DNA of 64,000 nucleotides. It comes from Streptomyces puniciscabiei (lineage in GTDB: Bacteria > Actinomycetota > Actinomycetes > Streptomycetales > Streptomycetaceae). The position numbers and the translations under genes were made by a program. Shown piece by piece: positions 10,587 through 19,288 of the stretch. The notes under the pieces were generated by a model that saw only the letters and a list, made by a program, of their open reading frames with translations, was not told the DNA's origin and searched no databases. Position 1 is the stretch's first letter. Each line of letters begins with the position of its first letter. The stretch spans positions 4,010,001-4,074,000 of the forward strand of contig NZ_VFNX01000001.1 of NCBI RefSeq assembly GCF_006715785.1. Direction: 5' to 3'.

Positions 10587-12701
10587 ATGACCGGGGACAG
10601 CGCCGCTTCGGCTCCCGGTCGGTCCGGGGCCCGTCCGGGGCGGCCTGTCGGCCGGACGGCGGGTGCCCGGTTCAGGAATCTCTTCGAGGGCGGACTGCTC
10701 GAGGGCGGGGTCCAGCGCAGCCCGGTCCTCAGGCTGCTTCTGCGCTGGGTGCGCCGTCCGCTGCTGCCCGTGATGCGGCTGTGGCGGCGCAACATCCAGC
10801 TACGGGTCGTCGCCATGACGCTGGTGATGTCCCTGGGCGTGGTCCTGCTGCTGGGCTTCGTCGTGATCGGGCAGGTGCGCAACGGCCTGCTGGACGCGAA
10901 GGTGCGAGCCTCGCAGAGCCAGGCCACGGGCGGCTTCGCGGTGGCCAAGCAGAAGGCGGACGAGGCCGCCAGCGGCGCCGACAAGGGCGCGGCCGCGGGG
11001 AGCGGCACCGCCGATGGCACCGCGACCGTGGACGGCCGGCAGTCGCAGAACGTCATCCCGTGGATGAGCGACCTCGTGGAGTCGCTGTCCAGCGGCGGTG
11101 CGGGCGCCTTCGACGTCGTCACGCTGCCCGTCGGCGACGACAGCGGCGGCGGCCGCAGCCCGCGCGGCTCCGGGAACGTCAATCCGACGTCCAGCATCCC
11201 CGACGACCTGCGCGAGCGCGTCAACGGCGGTACGACGGCCGCCCAGAGCTATACCCGGATCGTCTACGCCAACGGCAAGGAGTCGCAGCCGGCGCTGGTC
11301 ATCGGCAAGCAGGTCAACGACCCGCACGGGCGGCCGTACGAGCTGTACTACCTCTTCCCGCTCACGCAGGAGGAGAAGTCGCTGAGCCTGGTCAAGGGCA
11401 CGCTCGCGACCGCCGGTCTGTTCGTCGTCGTCCTGCTCGGCGCCATCGCCTGGCTGGTGGTGCGCCAGGTCGTCACGCCGGTGCGGATGGCGGCCGGGAT
11501 CGCGGAGCGGCTGTCCGCGGGCAAGCTGCAGGAGCGGATGAAGGTCACCGGCGAGGACGACATCGCGCGTCTGGGCGAGGCCTTCAACAAGATGGCGCAG
11601 AACCTCCAGGTGAAGATCCAGCAGCTGGAGGACCTGTCGCGGATGCAGCGCCGGTTCGTGTCGGACGTCTCGCACGAACTGCGCACCCCCCTGACCACCG
11701 TCCGCATGGCCGCCGACGTCATCCACGAGGCGCGCGAGGACTTCGACCCCGTGACCGCTCGCTCGGCCGAGCTGCTCGCCGACCAGCTGGACCGGTTCGA
11801 GTCGCTGCTCGCGGACCTGCTGGAGATCAGCCGCTTCGACGCGGGCGCGGCGGCGTTGGAGGCCGAGCCGATAGACCTCAGGGAGGTCGTCCGGCGTGTG
11901 GTCAGCGGTGCCGAGCCGCTCGCCGAGCGCAAGGGCACGCACATACGCGTGGTCGGCGACCAGCAGCCCGTCGTCGCCGAGGCAGACGCCCGCCGGGTGG
12001 AGCGTGTGCTGCGCAACCTCGTCGTCAACGCCGTCGAGCACGGCGAGGGCAAGGACGTCATCGTCAAGCTCGCCGCCGCGGGCGGCGCGGTCGCCGTCGC
12101 CGTGCGCGACTACGGCGTGGGACTCAAGCCGGGCGAGGCGACGCGGGTCTTCAGCCGCTTCTGGCGGGCGGACCCGGCACGCGCGCGTACCACCGGCGGT
12201 ACGGGCCTCGGGCTGTCGATCGCCCTGGAGGACGCGCGGCTGCACGGCGGCTGGCTGCAGGCCTGGGGCGAGCCGGGCGGCGGTTCCCAGTTCCGGCTGA
12301 CGCTGCCCAGGACCGCTGACGAGCCGCTGCGGGGTTCACCGATACCGCTGGAGCCCAAGGACTCGCGCCGCAACCGTGGCCTCGACGAGGCCGGTCTGCC
12401 GGGCGGGGGCGAGGAGAAGCGGGCGACCGTTCCGGTGCAGCCCACCGGCAGCCAGGCGCCGGCGCTGCCGCCGCGCGCCCCGATGGCGCCGCGGCTGACC
12501 TCTGCCGCCCCCGCCGCCGACCCGGCCGCGCTGCCCGGTAACGGCAACGGCGCGCGCGTGGTGCCCCGGCCCGCGGGTGGCGCACGGCGCGCGGACGACA
12601 GGCCCGCCACGCGTCCGGCATCCGGCGCGGGCGCGGCCCGGCCGGATGCCGCCGACAGGGAGGACTCGACCGAGCCAGGGGAGGCATTTCGTGGGCGCTG
12701 A
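10587..12701 (+). CDS. mtrB: sensor histidine kinase MtrB
   Basis: 704 residues, starting one base after the mtrA stop. It has a first transmembrane helix at about residues 74-95, an extracytoplasmic sensor loop of roughly 180 residues that is rich in Gly/Ala, a second helix (GLFVVVLLGAIAWLVV), a HAMP linker, a HisKA domain with phospho-acceptor His363 in SDVSHELRTPLTTVR, and an ATP-binding domain with N-, G1- and G2-box motifs NLVVNAVEH, DYGVGL and GTGLGLSIA. A disordered Pro/Ala/Arg-rich C-terminal tail of about 130 residues follows the ATPase and carries no recognisable domain. Its 3' end overlaps lpqB. Confidence 0.96.
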   Translation: MTGDSAASAPGRSGARPGRPVGRTAGARFRNLFEGGLLEGGVQRSPVLRLLLRWVRRPLLPVMRLWRRNIQLRVVAMTLVMSLGVVLLLGFVVIGQVRNGLLDAKVRASQSQATGGFAVAKQKADEAASGADKGAAAGSGTADGTATVDGRQSQNVIPWMSDLVESLSSGGAGAFDVVTLPVGDDSGGGRSPRGSGNVNPTSSIPDDLRERVNGGTTAAQSYTRIVYANGKESQPALVIGKQVNDPHGRPYELYYLFPLTQEEKSLSLVKGTLATAGLFVVVLLGAIAWLVVRQVVTPVRMAAGIAERLSAGKLQERMKVTGEDDIARLGEAFNKMAQNLQVKIQQLEDLSRMQRRFVSDVSHELRTPLTTVRMAADVIHEAREDFDPVTARSAELLADQLDRFESLLADLLEISRFDAGAAALEAEPIDLREVVRRVVSGAEPLAERKGTHIRVVGDQQPVVAEADARRVERVLRNLVVNAVEHGEGKDVIVKLAAAGGAVAVAVRDYGVGLKPGEATRVFSRFWRADPARARTTGGTGLGLSIALEDARLHGGWLQAWGEPGGGSQFRLTLPRTADEPLRGSPIPLEPKDSRRNRGLDEAGLPGGGEEKRATVPVQPTGSQAPALPPRAPMAPRLTSAAPAADPAALPGNGNGARVVPRPAGGARRADDRPATRPASGAGAARPDAADREDSTEPGEAFRGR

Positions 12702-14529
12702 CCGCAGGAGGGGCGCCCGGCCCCGGCCGGGACGCGCGGTGGCGTACACCGCCCTGGGGACCGTACTGCTGGCCGGGTGCGCCTCGATGCCGGACAGCGG
12801 GGATCTGCGGAACGTGGAGTCCACGCCGCGGCAGGACACCGGTGTCCGGGTGTTCGCCATGCCGCCGGCCGAGGGCGCCGGGCCCGCCGAGATCATGCAG
12901 GGCTTCCTGGAGGCCCTGACCAGCGACGACCCGGCGTACGACACGGCCCGCAAGTACCTGACGTCCGGCGCGGCGAACAGCTGGCGGCCGGAGCAGTCGA
13001 CGACCGTCCTCGCCAACGGGCCGAGCATCGAGCCCGACTGCCGGGCGGGCAGCGGCCGCGAGACGGCCAACAGCGTCACCTGCGTGCTCGCGGGCAGCAG
13101 GGTCGCGACGGTGGACTCCCAGCAGGCGTACCAGCCGGCCGACGGCTCCTACCAGAAGAAGGTGCACCTCACCCGGGATCCCAAGAACGGGCAGTGGCGC
13201 ATCGACGCGCTGCCCGACGGCGTGGTGATGGGCAAGTCGGACTTCCAGCGCAACTACACCTCCGTCGACAAGTACTACTTCGCCTCCGGCACGACGGGCG
13301 GGTCCACGGGGGAGCCGGTCGCGGTCGCCGATCCGGTGTTTTTGCGCAGCAAGGTGGACCCGATGACGCAGATGGTCCGCTCGCTGGTGGCCGGCCCCAC
13401 CCGTTGGCTCGGGCCGGTCGTCAGGTCCAGCTTCCCGACCGGTACGGCCCTGCAGAAGGACGTGTCGGGGCTGGCACCGGACGACCAGAACAAGCTGACC
13501 GTGCCGTTGAACCTGAAGGTGTCCCAGGTCGCGGCGACCAGGTGCACCGAGATGGCGACGCAGGTGCTGTTCACGCTGCGGAACCTGGCGCCGACGCTGG
13601 AGTCCGTCGAGTTGCAGGGCATCGGCGGCCATCGGCTGTGCGACCTGAGCGAGGAGCGCGCCGAGGCCACCGCCTGGCACGGGTCGGCCAAGAGCCCCGA
13701 GAACCTGTACTACCTCGACGGCAAGCACCGGCTGGTGCGGATGCCGACCGGGAGTACCACCACCAGTGCCGTACCGGTGCCCGGTCCGTTGGGCGAGGGC
13801 GGCAAGACGCTCGAGTCGGTGGCGGTGTCGCGGGACGAGCACAGCGGGGCCGGCGTCGGCGACCAGGGCAGGTCGCTGTACGTGACGTCGCTGGCGTCGG
13901 GCGGTTCGCTGGGTCAGGCGCTGGTGACCAGCCAGGGCGCGACCCCGGACGAGCGGCTGACGACACCGAGCTGGGACGCCCGCGGCGATCTGTGGGTGGC
14001 CGACCGGGACCCGCGCCGTCCGCGGCTGTACGTCCTCGAACAGGGCGCCGCCAAACCGGCGGAGGTCTCGGTCCCGGACCTGTCCGGCCGGATCAGCGAC
14101 GCGCGGGTCGCCGCCGACGGCGTGCGGATCGCGCTCGTGGTGGAGAAGGCCGGCAAGCAGTCCCTGCTCATCGGCCGGATTCAGCACGACGACGGCACGG
14201 GGCAGGGCACATCGGTGGTCGAACTGCGGTCGGCGGCGCCCGACCTGGAGCAGGTCAGCGCCCTGTCCTGGGCCGGGGACAGCAGACTGCTCGTGGCAGG
14301 CCGGGAGCAGGGCGGCGTGCTGCAGATGCGGTACGTCCAGGTCGATGGCTCCACGCTCGACGGACCGGCGCCGGGCGCGCTCACCGGTGTGAAGTCGGTC
14401 GCCGCGTCCGAGGACGAGCGGGTGCCGCTGGTGGCCTACTCGCAGGACGACGGGATCGTACGACTGCCGTCCGGGTCGCAGTGGCAGAAGGTGGACAAGG
14501 ACGGAACGGCGCCGGTCTATCCGGGCTGA
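12691..14529 (+). CDS. lpqB: lipoprotein LpqB with GerMN and beta-propeller domains
   Basis: 612 residues from a GTG at 12691, which has GGGGAGG seven bases upstream and overlaps the 3' end of mtrB by 11 bases. The N-terminus has an arginine-rich signal peptide with lipobox LLAGC (Cys30), a GerMN-type domain in the first half (around QMVRSLVAGPTRWLGP) and a beta-propeller-like C-terminus. LpqB is the conserved MtrAB accessory lipoprotein in Actinobacteria and is thought to modulate MtrB signalling from the outer face of the membrane. Translational coupling to mtrB is implied by the overlap. Confidence 0.95.
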   Translation: MGADRRRGARPRPGRAVAYTALGTVLLAGCASMPDSGDLRNVESTPRQDTGVRVFAMPPAEGAGPAEIMQGFLEALTSDDPAYDTARKYLTSGAANSWRPEQSTTVLANGPSIEPDCRAGSGRETANSVTCVLAGSRVATVDSQQAYQPADGSYQKKVHLTRDPKNGQWRIDALPDGVVMGKSDFQRNYTSVDKYYFASGTTGGSTGEPVAVADPVFLRSKVDPMTQMVRSLVAGPTRWLGPVVRSSFPTGTALQKDVSGLAPDDQNKLTVPLNLKVSQVAATRCTEMATQVLFTLRNLAPTLESVELQGIGGHRLCDLSEERAEATAWHGSAKSPENLYYLDGKHRLVRMPTGSTTTSAVPVPGPLGEGGKTLESVAVSRDEHSGAGVGDQGRSLYVTSLASGGSLGQALVTSQGATPDERLTTPSWDARGDLWVADRDPRRPRLYVLEQGAAKPAEVSVPDLSGRISDARVAADGVRIALVVEKAGKQSLLIGRIQHDDGTGQGTSVVELRSAAPDLEQVSALSWAGDSRLLVAGREQGGVLQMRYVQVDGSTLDGPAPGALTGVKSVAASEDERVPLVAYSQDDGIVRLPSGSQWQKVDKDGTAPVYPG

Positions 14530-14565
14530 GCGCCGCGCGCAGCGTTTCCCCCGGATGGCCGTATG

Positions 14566-14595
14566 CCGCCCTTCACTCGTGTGAGTGAAGGGCGG
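14566..14595 (+). terminator. hairpin after mtrAB-lpqB
   Basis: A perfect 13-bp inverted repeat (ccgcccttcactc / gagtgaagggcgg) with a gtgt loop, 36 bases past the lpqB stop. There is no T-run, as is usual for Streptomyces terminators. Confidence 0.75.
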
Positions 14596-14611
14596 TGCGC
14601 GTTCCCCGGGG

Positions 14612-14634
14612 TTGTCCACAGGGGGTTTTCCACA
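14612..14634 (+). promoter_or_regulatory. pair of DnaA-box-like sequences upstream of comF-like gene
   Basis: ttgtccaca at 14612-14620 is identical to the preferred Streptomyces DnaA box, and ttttccaca at 14626-14634 differs from it at one position; both are in the same orientation and start 14 bases apart. They lie between the lpqB terminator and the comF-like start at 14675. Binding or a regulatory role is inferred only. Confidence 0.45.
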
Positions 14635-14674
14635 GGGGTGGCCGGGCCGCTTCCGCGTTGGCACAGTGGTGGAC

Positions 14675-15532
14675 ATGCGGGGGTGGTGGCAGGACCTCAC
14701 CGACCTGGTGCTGCCGACCGACTGCGCGGGCTGCGGAGCACCTCGTACGGTGCTCTGCCCGAGGTGCCGGCGCGCGCTGTACGGCCGCACGCCGCGGCGG
14801 GTGCGGCCGGTGCCGGAGCCGGCCGGGCTGCCGGTGGTGCATGCGGTGGCCCCCTATGGGGAGGAGGTGCGCACGCTGCTGCTCGCGCACAAGGAGCGGG
14901 GCGCGCTGGCCCTCACGGGGACCCTGGGCAGGGCCCTGGCGGGAGCCGTGCGGGCGGGGCTCGGCGCGGGCCCCGGGGCCGTTGCCGCCGGTTCAGGGTC
15001 CGTGCTGCTCGTGCCTGTGCCCTCCGCCCGGTGGGCGGTGCGGGCACGTGGGCACGATCCGGTGCGGCGGATGGCGCTCGCGGCGGCCGGGGAGCTGCGG
15101 CGTACCGGCACGCCGGCCAGGGTGGCGGCCGTGCTCCGCCAGCGTCGGCCGGTCGCGGACCAGGCCGGGCTGGACGCGCGGCGGCGCCAGGCGAACCTCG
15201 CGGGCGCGCTGGAGGTGACGGCGGGCGGTGGCCGGCTGCTCGGCGCGGGACACGTCGTGCTCGTCGACGACCTGATCACCACGGGCGCCAGCCTCGCGGA
15301 GGCGGCGCGGGCTGTCCGGGAGGTGGCAGAGGAGGGAACTGGAGTGAGAACAGTCGTGTACGGGGCCGTAACTCGGGAAGGAAGGGATGAACGACGGAGC
15401 GGAGCACGGTGGGAGAGCGCGAAGTGGGTGCATGGTGCACCGGAAAAGACGGTCGTGAACACCCTCGGGCATGCGCTCCGTGCTGCCGTGATCGCCGCTC
15501 CGCTGGATTCTTTCGAAATAAACAGGAACTGA
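14675..15532 (+). CDS. ComF family phosphoribosyltransferase-like protein
   Basis: 285 residues. The N-terminus carries a double zinc-knuckle-like set of cysteines (DCAGCGAPRTVLCPRCRRAL) and the middle and C-terminus form a type I phosphoribosyltransferase fold with the PRPP loop HVVLVDDLITTGASLAEA. ComF homologues in naturally competent bacteria aid DNA uptake; in Streptomyces the role is unknown. The conserved family C-terminus SFEINRN is present, but about 45 residues between REVAEEGTG and LRAAVIAAP look like an in-frame insertion relative to the homologues I recall. The ATG at 14675 (MRGWWQDLTDLVLP) is preferred to an upstream in-frame ATG at 14585. Confidence 0.88.
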   Translation: MRGWWQDLTDLVLPTDCAGCGAPRTVLCPRCRRALYGRTPRRVRPVPEPAGLPVVHAVAPYGEEVRTLLLAHKERGALALTGTLGRALAGAVRAGLGAGPGAVAAGSGSVLLVPVPSARWAVRARGHDPVRRMALAAAGELRRTGTPARVAAVLRQRRPVADQAGLDARRRQANLAGALEVTAGGGRLLGAGHVVLVDDLITTGASLAEAARAVREVAEEGTGVRTVVYGAVTREGRDERRSGARWESAKWVHGAPEKTVVNTLGHALRAAVIAAPLDSFEINRN

Positions 15533-15843
15533 CCGCCGACCTGCATCGTTGCAGGTAGCGAGAGGGGTAATTCACCTGAACGGAGGTACGCCGGAGTAGA
15601 GGGTGACGACATCCGTCCGGGCGAGATATGTTCGGTTGTGAGGAAAGGCGCAGGCCACACCTCTCATATCGAATGCCGTGCCACGGGTTTTCGGCAATCA
15701 CCCGTGCCGGTGGGGTGGAGATCTCGCCCTTGGGGGAGGAGGAGGTGGAAGTCACCGAGTCCGAGGTCCGGTGCTCACCGGACCTGGTGCAAAAGGGAGA
15801 TGCTCCGCCGATGGAGCGGAGCGATCCGGGAACGGAGTTCTGC
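15533..15843. other. long leader between comF-like gene and hpf
   Basis: About 310 bases. It holds a short hairpin at 15540-15555 (cctgca/tgcagg) just after comF, a gttg-N13-gggta arrangement at 15548-15569 that loosely resembles a stress sigma factor (SigB/SigH-type) promoter, an isolated perfect ggaggt at 15582-15587 with no start codon at the right spacing, and a 7-bp hairpin (cacgggt/acccgtg) at 15682-15706. The hpf frame is open back to an ATG at 15628, so a longer protein cannot be fully excluded. Confidence 0.4.
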
Positions 15844-16536
15844 GTGGACATCGTCGTCAAAGGCCGCAAGACCGAGGTGCCCGAGCGGTTCCGCAAGCAC
15901 GTGGCCGAGAAGCTGAAGCTGGAGAAGATCCAGAGGCTCGATGCCAAGGTGATCAGCCTCGACGTCGAGGTGTCCAAGGAGCCCAACCCGCGACAGGCAG
16001 ACCGCTGTGACCGAGTGGAGATCACCCTCCGCTCCCGCGGTCCGGTGATCCGGGCGGAAGCAGCGGCCAGCGACCCGTACGCGGCACTCGACCTGGCGGC
16101 GGAGAAGCTGGACGCCCGGTTGCGCAAGCAGCACGACAAGCGGTTCTCGCGCCGTGGCGCACGCCGGATCTCGGCGGCCGAGGTTCCCGACCACGTCCCG
16201 GGCGCGGCGACGCTGAACGGCAACGGCCTCCCCGTCCAGGAGGAAGAGACGGACGGAGTGCCGACGAAGAAGATCGGCTCGCTGGAGGTCAAGGGAGAAG
16301 GTCCCCTCATCGTCCGCGAGAAGACCCACGTCGCCGCCCCGATGAGCCTGGACCAGGCCCTCTACGAGATGGAACTGGTCGGCCACGACTTCTACTTGTT
16401 CGTCGACGCAGAGACGAAGGAACCGAGCGTCGTCTACCGGCGGCACGCCTACGACTACGGCGTGATCCACCTCAGCACGGACCCGATGGTCGCTGAGGCG
16501 CAGCCCCCCGCGGCAGGTGGCACGCTCGGCGGCTGA
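15844..16536 (+). CDS. hpf: long-form ribosome hibernation promoting factor
   Basis: 230 residues from the GTG at 15844, giving MDIVVKGRKTEVPERFRKHV, the usual start of this family; cggag lies about six bases upstream. The N-terminal S30AE/YfiA-like domain (about residues 1-100) binds the small ribosomal subunit. The C-terminal domain (from THVAAPMSLDQALYEMELVGHDFY to the end) is the dimerisation domain typical of long HPF, which pairs 70S ribosomes into 100S. Its place between comF-like and secA is conserved in Actinobacteria. An upstream in-frame ATG at 15811 (MERSDPG) is an alternative start. Confidence 0.93.
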   Translation: MDIVVKGRKTEVPERFRKHVAEKLKLEKIQRLDAKVISLDVEVSKEPNPRQADRCDRVEITLRSRGPVIRAEAAASDPYAALDLAAEKLDARLRKQHDKRFSRRGARRISAAEVPDHVPGAATLNGNGLPVQEEETDGVPTKKIGSLEVKGEGPLIVREKTHVAAPMSLDQALYEMELVGHDFYLFVDAETKEPSVVYRRHAYDYGVIHLSTDPMVAEAQPPAAGGTLGG

Positions 16537-16560
16537 CCCGCCCGTCCCATGCCGAGCCGG

Positions 16561-16594
16561 TGCCCCTGGAAGCGCGTGTGCGCCCCCAGGGGCA
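16561..16594 (+). terminator. hairpin after hpf
   Basis: Stem tgcccctgg / ccaggggca with an inner gcgc-gtgt-gcgc hairpin, 25 bases past the hpf stop. No T-run. It separates hpf from the response regulator gene. Confidence 0.7.
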
Positions 16595-16740
16595 CCTGTG
16601 TGCGACCAGTTCGCGCCTCGCACGTCACCCCGGTGCCGCCCGGGCATGAAATCATGACCGGACCGGCCCAACCGGTGGGCCGCTGCCTTGGGTTGGCGAT
16701 GGCGCAGGATCACAGGCCACAGCCTTCAGGGGGAGGAACG

Positions 16741-17487
16741 ATGGCGGACACCTTCGGACCGATGCGGGACGAAGAGGACGACGGCGGTGTCGTCGGCATG
16801 GGCCCGGAGGTGGGCGCCGTGCGCGCGGAGCCGATCAGAGTCCTGGTCGTGGACGACCACGCCCTCTTCCGGCGCGGCCTGGAGATCGTGCTCGCCGCCG
16901 AGGAGGACATCCAGGTCGTCGGCGAGGCCGGTGACGGGGCCGAGGCCGTGGACAAGGCCGCAGACCTGCTGCCCGACATCGTGCTGATGGACGTCCGCAT
17001 GCCCAAGCGCGGCGGGATCGAGGCCTGCACCTCCATCAAGGAGGTCGCCCCCAGCGCCAAGATCATCATGCTGACGATCAGCGACGAGGAGGCGGACCTC
17101 TACGACGCGATCAAGGCGGGCGCCACCGGCTACCTCCTCAAGGAGATCTCCACGGACGAGGTGGCGACCGCCATCCGCGCGGTGGCCGACGGGCAGTCGC
17201 AGATCAGCCCGTCCATGGCGTCCAAACTCCTCACCGAGTTCAAGTCGATGATCCAGCGCACCGACGAGCGCCGGCTGGTGCCCGCGCCGCGGCTGACCGA
17301 CCGGGAGCTGGAGGTCCTCAAGCTCGTCGCCACCGGGATGAACAACCGGGACATCGCCAAGGAACTGTTCATCTCCGAGAACACCGTGAAGAATCATGTC
17401 CGCAACATCCTGGAGAAGCTCCAGCTGCACTCCCGGATGGAAGCCGTGGTCTACGCGATGCGGGAGAAGATCCTCGAGATCCGCTAG
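16741..17487 (+). CDS. NarL/FixJ-type response regulator
   Basis: 248 residues from an ATG with a strong GGGGGAGGAACG site. After a 30-residue acidic leader comes a receiver domain (VLVVDDHALFRRGLEIV; phospho-acceptor Asp84 in IVLMDVRMPKRGG; the Ser/Lys switch LTISDEE, YLLKEIS) and a LuxR-type HTH (LTDRELEVLKLVATGMNNRDIAKELF, then ENTVKNHVRNILEKL). No sensor kinase gene is adjacent, so it is an orphan in this window. It is the usual gene between hpf and secA in Streptomyces. The stop is 3 bases from the stop of the convergent gene at 17491. Confidence 0.93.
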   Translation: MADTFGPMRDEEDDGGVVGMGPEVGAVRAEPIRVLVVDDHALFRRGLEIVLAAEEDIQVVGEAGDGAEAVDKAADLLPDIVLMDVRMPKRGGIEACTSIKEVAPSAKIIMLTISDEEADLYDAIKAGATGYLLKEISTDEVATAIRAVADGQSQISPSMASKLLTEFKSMIQRTDERRLVPAPRLTDRELEVLKLVATGMNNRDIAKELFISENTVKNHVRNILEKLQLHSRMEAVVYAMREKILEIR

Positions 17488-17490
17488 CCC

Positions 17491-18666
17491 CTACCCGAGC
17501 AGTCCGGCGAGTTCCCTCGTCAGGGGCTCGCGCAGGCCGGGTGCGTCCACCCGCTCCACCCGGACGTCCGTGCAGTCCACCCAGGTCGCCGCCTCGACCA
17601 GGGCCTGGGCGACCGCCGGGACCGCCTTCGGGCCGTCCAGGGTCACCTGCCTGGCCACCAGTGTGCGGCCCTCGCGCGCCGGGTCCACCCGTCCGATCAG
17701 CCGGCCGCCCGCGAGCACCGGCATCGCGAAGTAGCCGTAGACCCGCTTCGGCCTGGGCACGTACGCCTCCAGGCGGTGGGTGAAGCCGAAGATCCGCTCC
17801 GTACGCGCCCGCTCCCAGATCAGTGAGTCGAACGGCGACAGCAGCGTGGTGCGGTGCCGGCCACGCGGCGGTGCCGCCAGCGCCGCCGGATCGGCCCAGG
17901 CCGGCTTTCCCCAGCCCTCGACCTCGACCGGCACCAGACCCGAGTCGGCGATCACCGCGTCGACCTGCTCGCCCTTGAGGCGGTGGTAGTCGGCTATGTC
18001 CGCGCGGGTGCCGACACCGAGGGACTCGCCGGCCAGCCGGACCAGGCGGCGCAGGCACTCGGTGTCGTCCAGCTCGTCGTGCAGCAGCGTGTCCGGGATC
18101 GCGCGCTCGGCGAGGTCGTACACCCGCTTCCAGCCCCGCCGCTCGACGCACACCACCTCGCCGTACATCAGCGCGCGCTCCACCGCGACCTTGGTGCCGG
18201 ACCAGTCCCACCAGTCGCTCGTCTTCTTCGCGCCGCCCAGCTCCGTGGAGGTCAGCGGGCCCTCCGCGCGCAGCTGCTTGATGACCTGGTCGTAGACACC
18301 CTCGGGCAGCTCGTGGTTCCAGTGCGGGCGGTGGCGGTAGGCGCGGCGGCGGAAGGCGAAGTGCGGCCATTCCTCGATGGGCAGGATGCATGCCGCGTGC
18401 GACCAGTACTCGAAGGCGTGGGCGCCCTTCCAGTAGGCGGCCTCGACCGTCTTGCGGCCGACGGCGCCGAGCCGGGCGTACGGCACCAGTTCGTGGGAGC
18501 GGGCGAGGACCGAGATCGTGTCGAGCTGGACCGCGCCGAGATGACGCAGCACGCCGCGCACGCCGGCCCGCCGGTCGGGCGCGCCGAGGAAGCCCTGGGC
18601 CCGCAGGGCGATGCGGCGGGCGTCGTCCGCGGTGAGGGTGGTGGTCGGGCGCGGAAGGGTCGTCAT
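17491..18666 (-). CDS. winged-helix DNA glycosylase of the YcaQ/AlkX type (HTH_42)
   Basis: 391 residues starting MTTLPRPTTTLTADDARRIA. It belongs to the HTH_42 superfamily that includes E. coli YcaQ (AlkX), which unhooks DNA interstrand crosslinks, and Streptomyces AlkZ, which protects against azinomycin. The catalytic motif here is Q47-L48-D49 (AVQLDTISVLARSHELV), i.e. the Q-x-D form of the YcaQ-like group rather than the Q-x-Q form of AlkZ-like enzymes. Other family features seen are the WSHAACILP and LLSPFDSLIWERAR stretches. No biosynthetic genes are nearby, consistent with a housekeeping repair role rather than self-resistance. Confidence 0.88.
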   Translation of the reverse strand: MTTLPRPTTTLTADDARRIALRAQGFLGAPDRRAGVRGVLRHLGAVQLDTISVLARSHELVPYARLGAVGRKTVEAAYWKGAHAFEYWSHAACILPIEEWPHFAFRRRAYRHRPHWNHELPEGVYDQVIKQLRAEGPLTSTELGGAKKTSDWWDWSGTKVAVERALMYGEVVCVERRGWKRVYDLAERAIPDTLLHDELDDTECLRRLVRLAGESLGVGTRADIADYHRLKGEQVDAVIADSGLVPVEVEGWGKPAWADPAALAAPPRGRHRTTLLSPFDSLIWERARTERIFGFTHRLEAYVPRPKRVYGYFAMPVLAGGRLIGRVDPAREGRTLVARQVTLDGPKAVPAVAQALVEAATWVDCTDVRVERVDAPGLREPLTRELAGLLG

Positions 18667-18718
18667 GCCCGGGACGATAGAGGGTGCCACTGACAACCCG
18701 CGCTGAGCTGCGGTTTCG

Positions 18719-19288
18719 CTAGCCGCGCGCGGGCAGGTACGGCGCCGTGGACGGCAACCCCAGGTCCGAGGGAAGCAGGGAGCCGACCCAGCAGTCCCGG
18801 CGCACTCCCTTGTTGTTGATCGCGGAGCGCAGGGTGCCCTCGATGGTGAACCCCGCCCGTTCGGCCACCGCGCGGGAGGCGTGGTTGCCGACCTCGGCGC
18901 GCCATTCGACCCGGTCGACGCCGACCTCGGTGAAGATCCAGCGGCAGGCGGTGAGCGCGGCCTCGGTGACGTAACCGTGGCCGCGGTGCTCCTTGGCCGC
19001 CCAGAAGCCGACCTCCGCCACGCCGAGCGAACGCATGGTGAGACCGAGCATGCCGGCGAGCTCCCCGCCGGTGAGGAACACACCGAAGGTGAACATCGAG
19101 CCCTGCGCCCAGCCGTCGGGGACCAGCTCCTCGGTGAATCCGCTCGCGTGCTCGGCCAGATACGGCGAGGGCACCGTGGTCCAGCGCTGGATCTCGGGGT
19201 CCTGCGCGGCGTCGTACACCGCCTGGGTGTCCTGCGGGCCGACGGTGCGCAGGATCAGGCGGTCCGTGGTGAGTGTGACGGGTTCCAT
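18719..19288 (-). CDS. GNAT family N-acetyltransferase (RimJ/RimL-like)
   Basis: 189 residues from the ATG at 19288 (MEPVTLTTDRLILRTVGPQD). The acetyl-CoA loop appears as WAAKEHRGHGYVTEAALTAC, followed by VGNHASRAVAERAGF and a C-terminal tryptophan/aspartate region. The fold and the opening DRLILR motif are those of ribosomal-protein or small-molecule N-acetyltransferases; the substrate cannot be told. A GTG at 19324 would add 12 residues. Divergent from secA, with about 260 bases between the starts. Confidence 0.87.
   Translation of the reverse strand: MEPVTLTTDRLILRTVGPQDTQAVYDAAQDPEIQRWTTVPSPYLAEHASGFTEELVPDGWAQGSMFTFGVFLTGGELAGMLGLTMRSLGVAEVGFWAAKEHRGHGYVTEAALTACRWIFTEVGVDRVEWRAEVGNHASRAVAERAGFTIEGTLRSAINNKGVRRDCWVGSLLPSDLGLPSTAPYLPARG

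Noticed and set aside
14612..14634. Origin of replication
   Set aside because: Only two DnaA boxes; the neighbouring dnaA, dnaN or gyrase genes are absent and a Streptomyces origin has many boxes.
15588..15638. A 12-codon leader peptide frame (GTG-ACG-ACA...) in the hpf leader
   Set aside because: The best ribosome-binding sequence has the wrong spacing to this start, and no family or conserved codons are visible.
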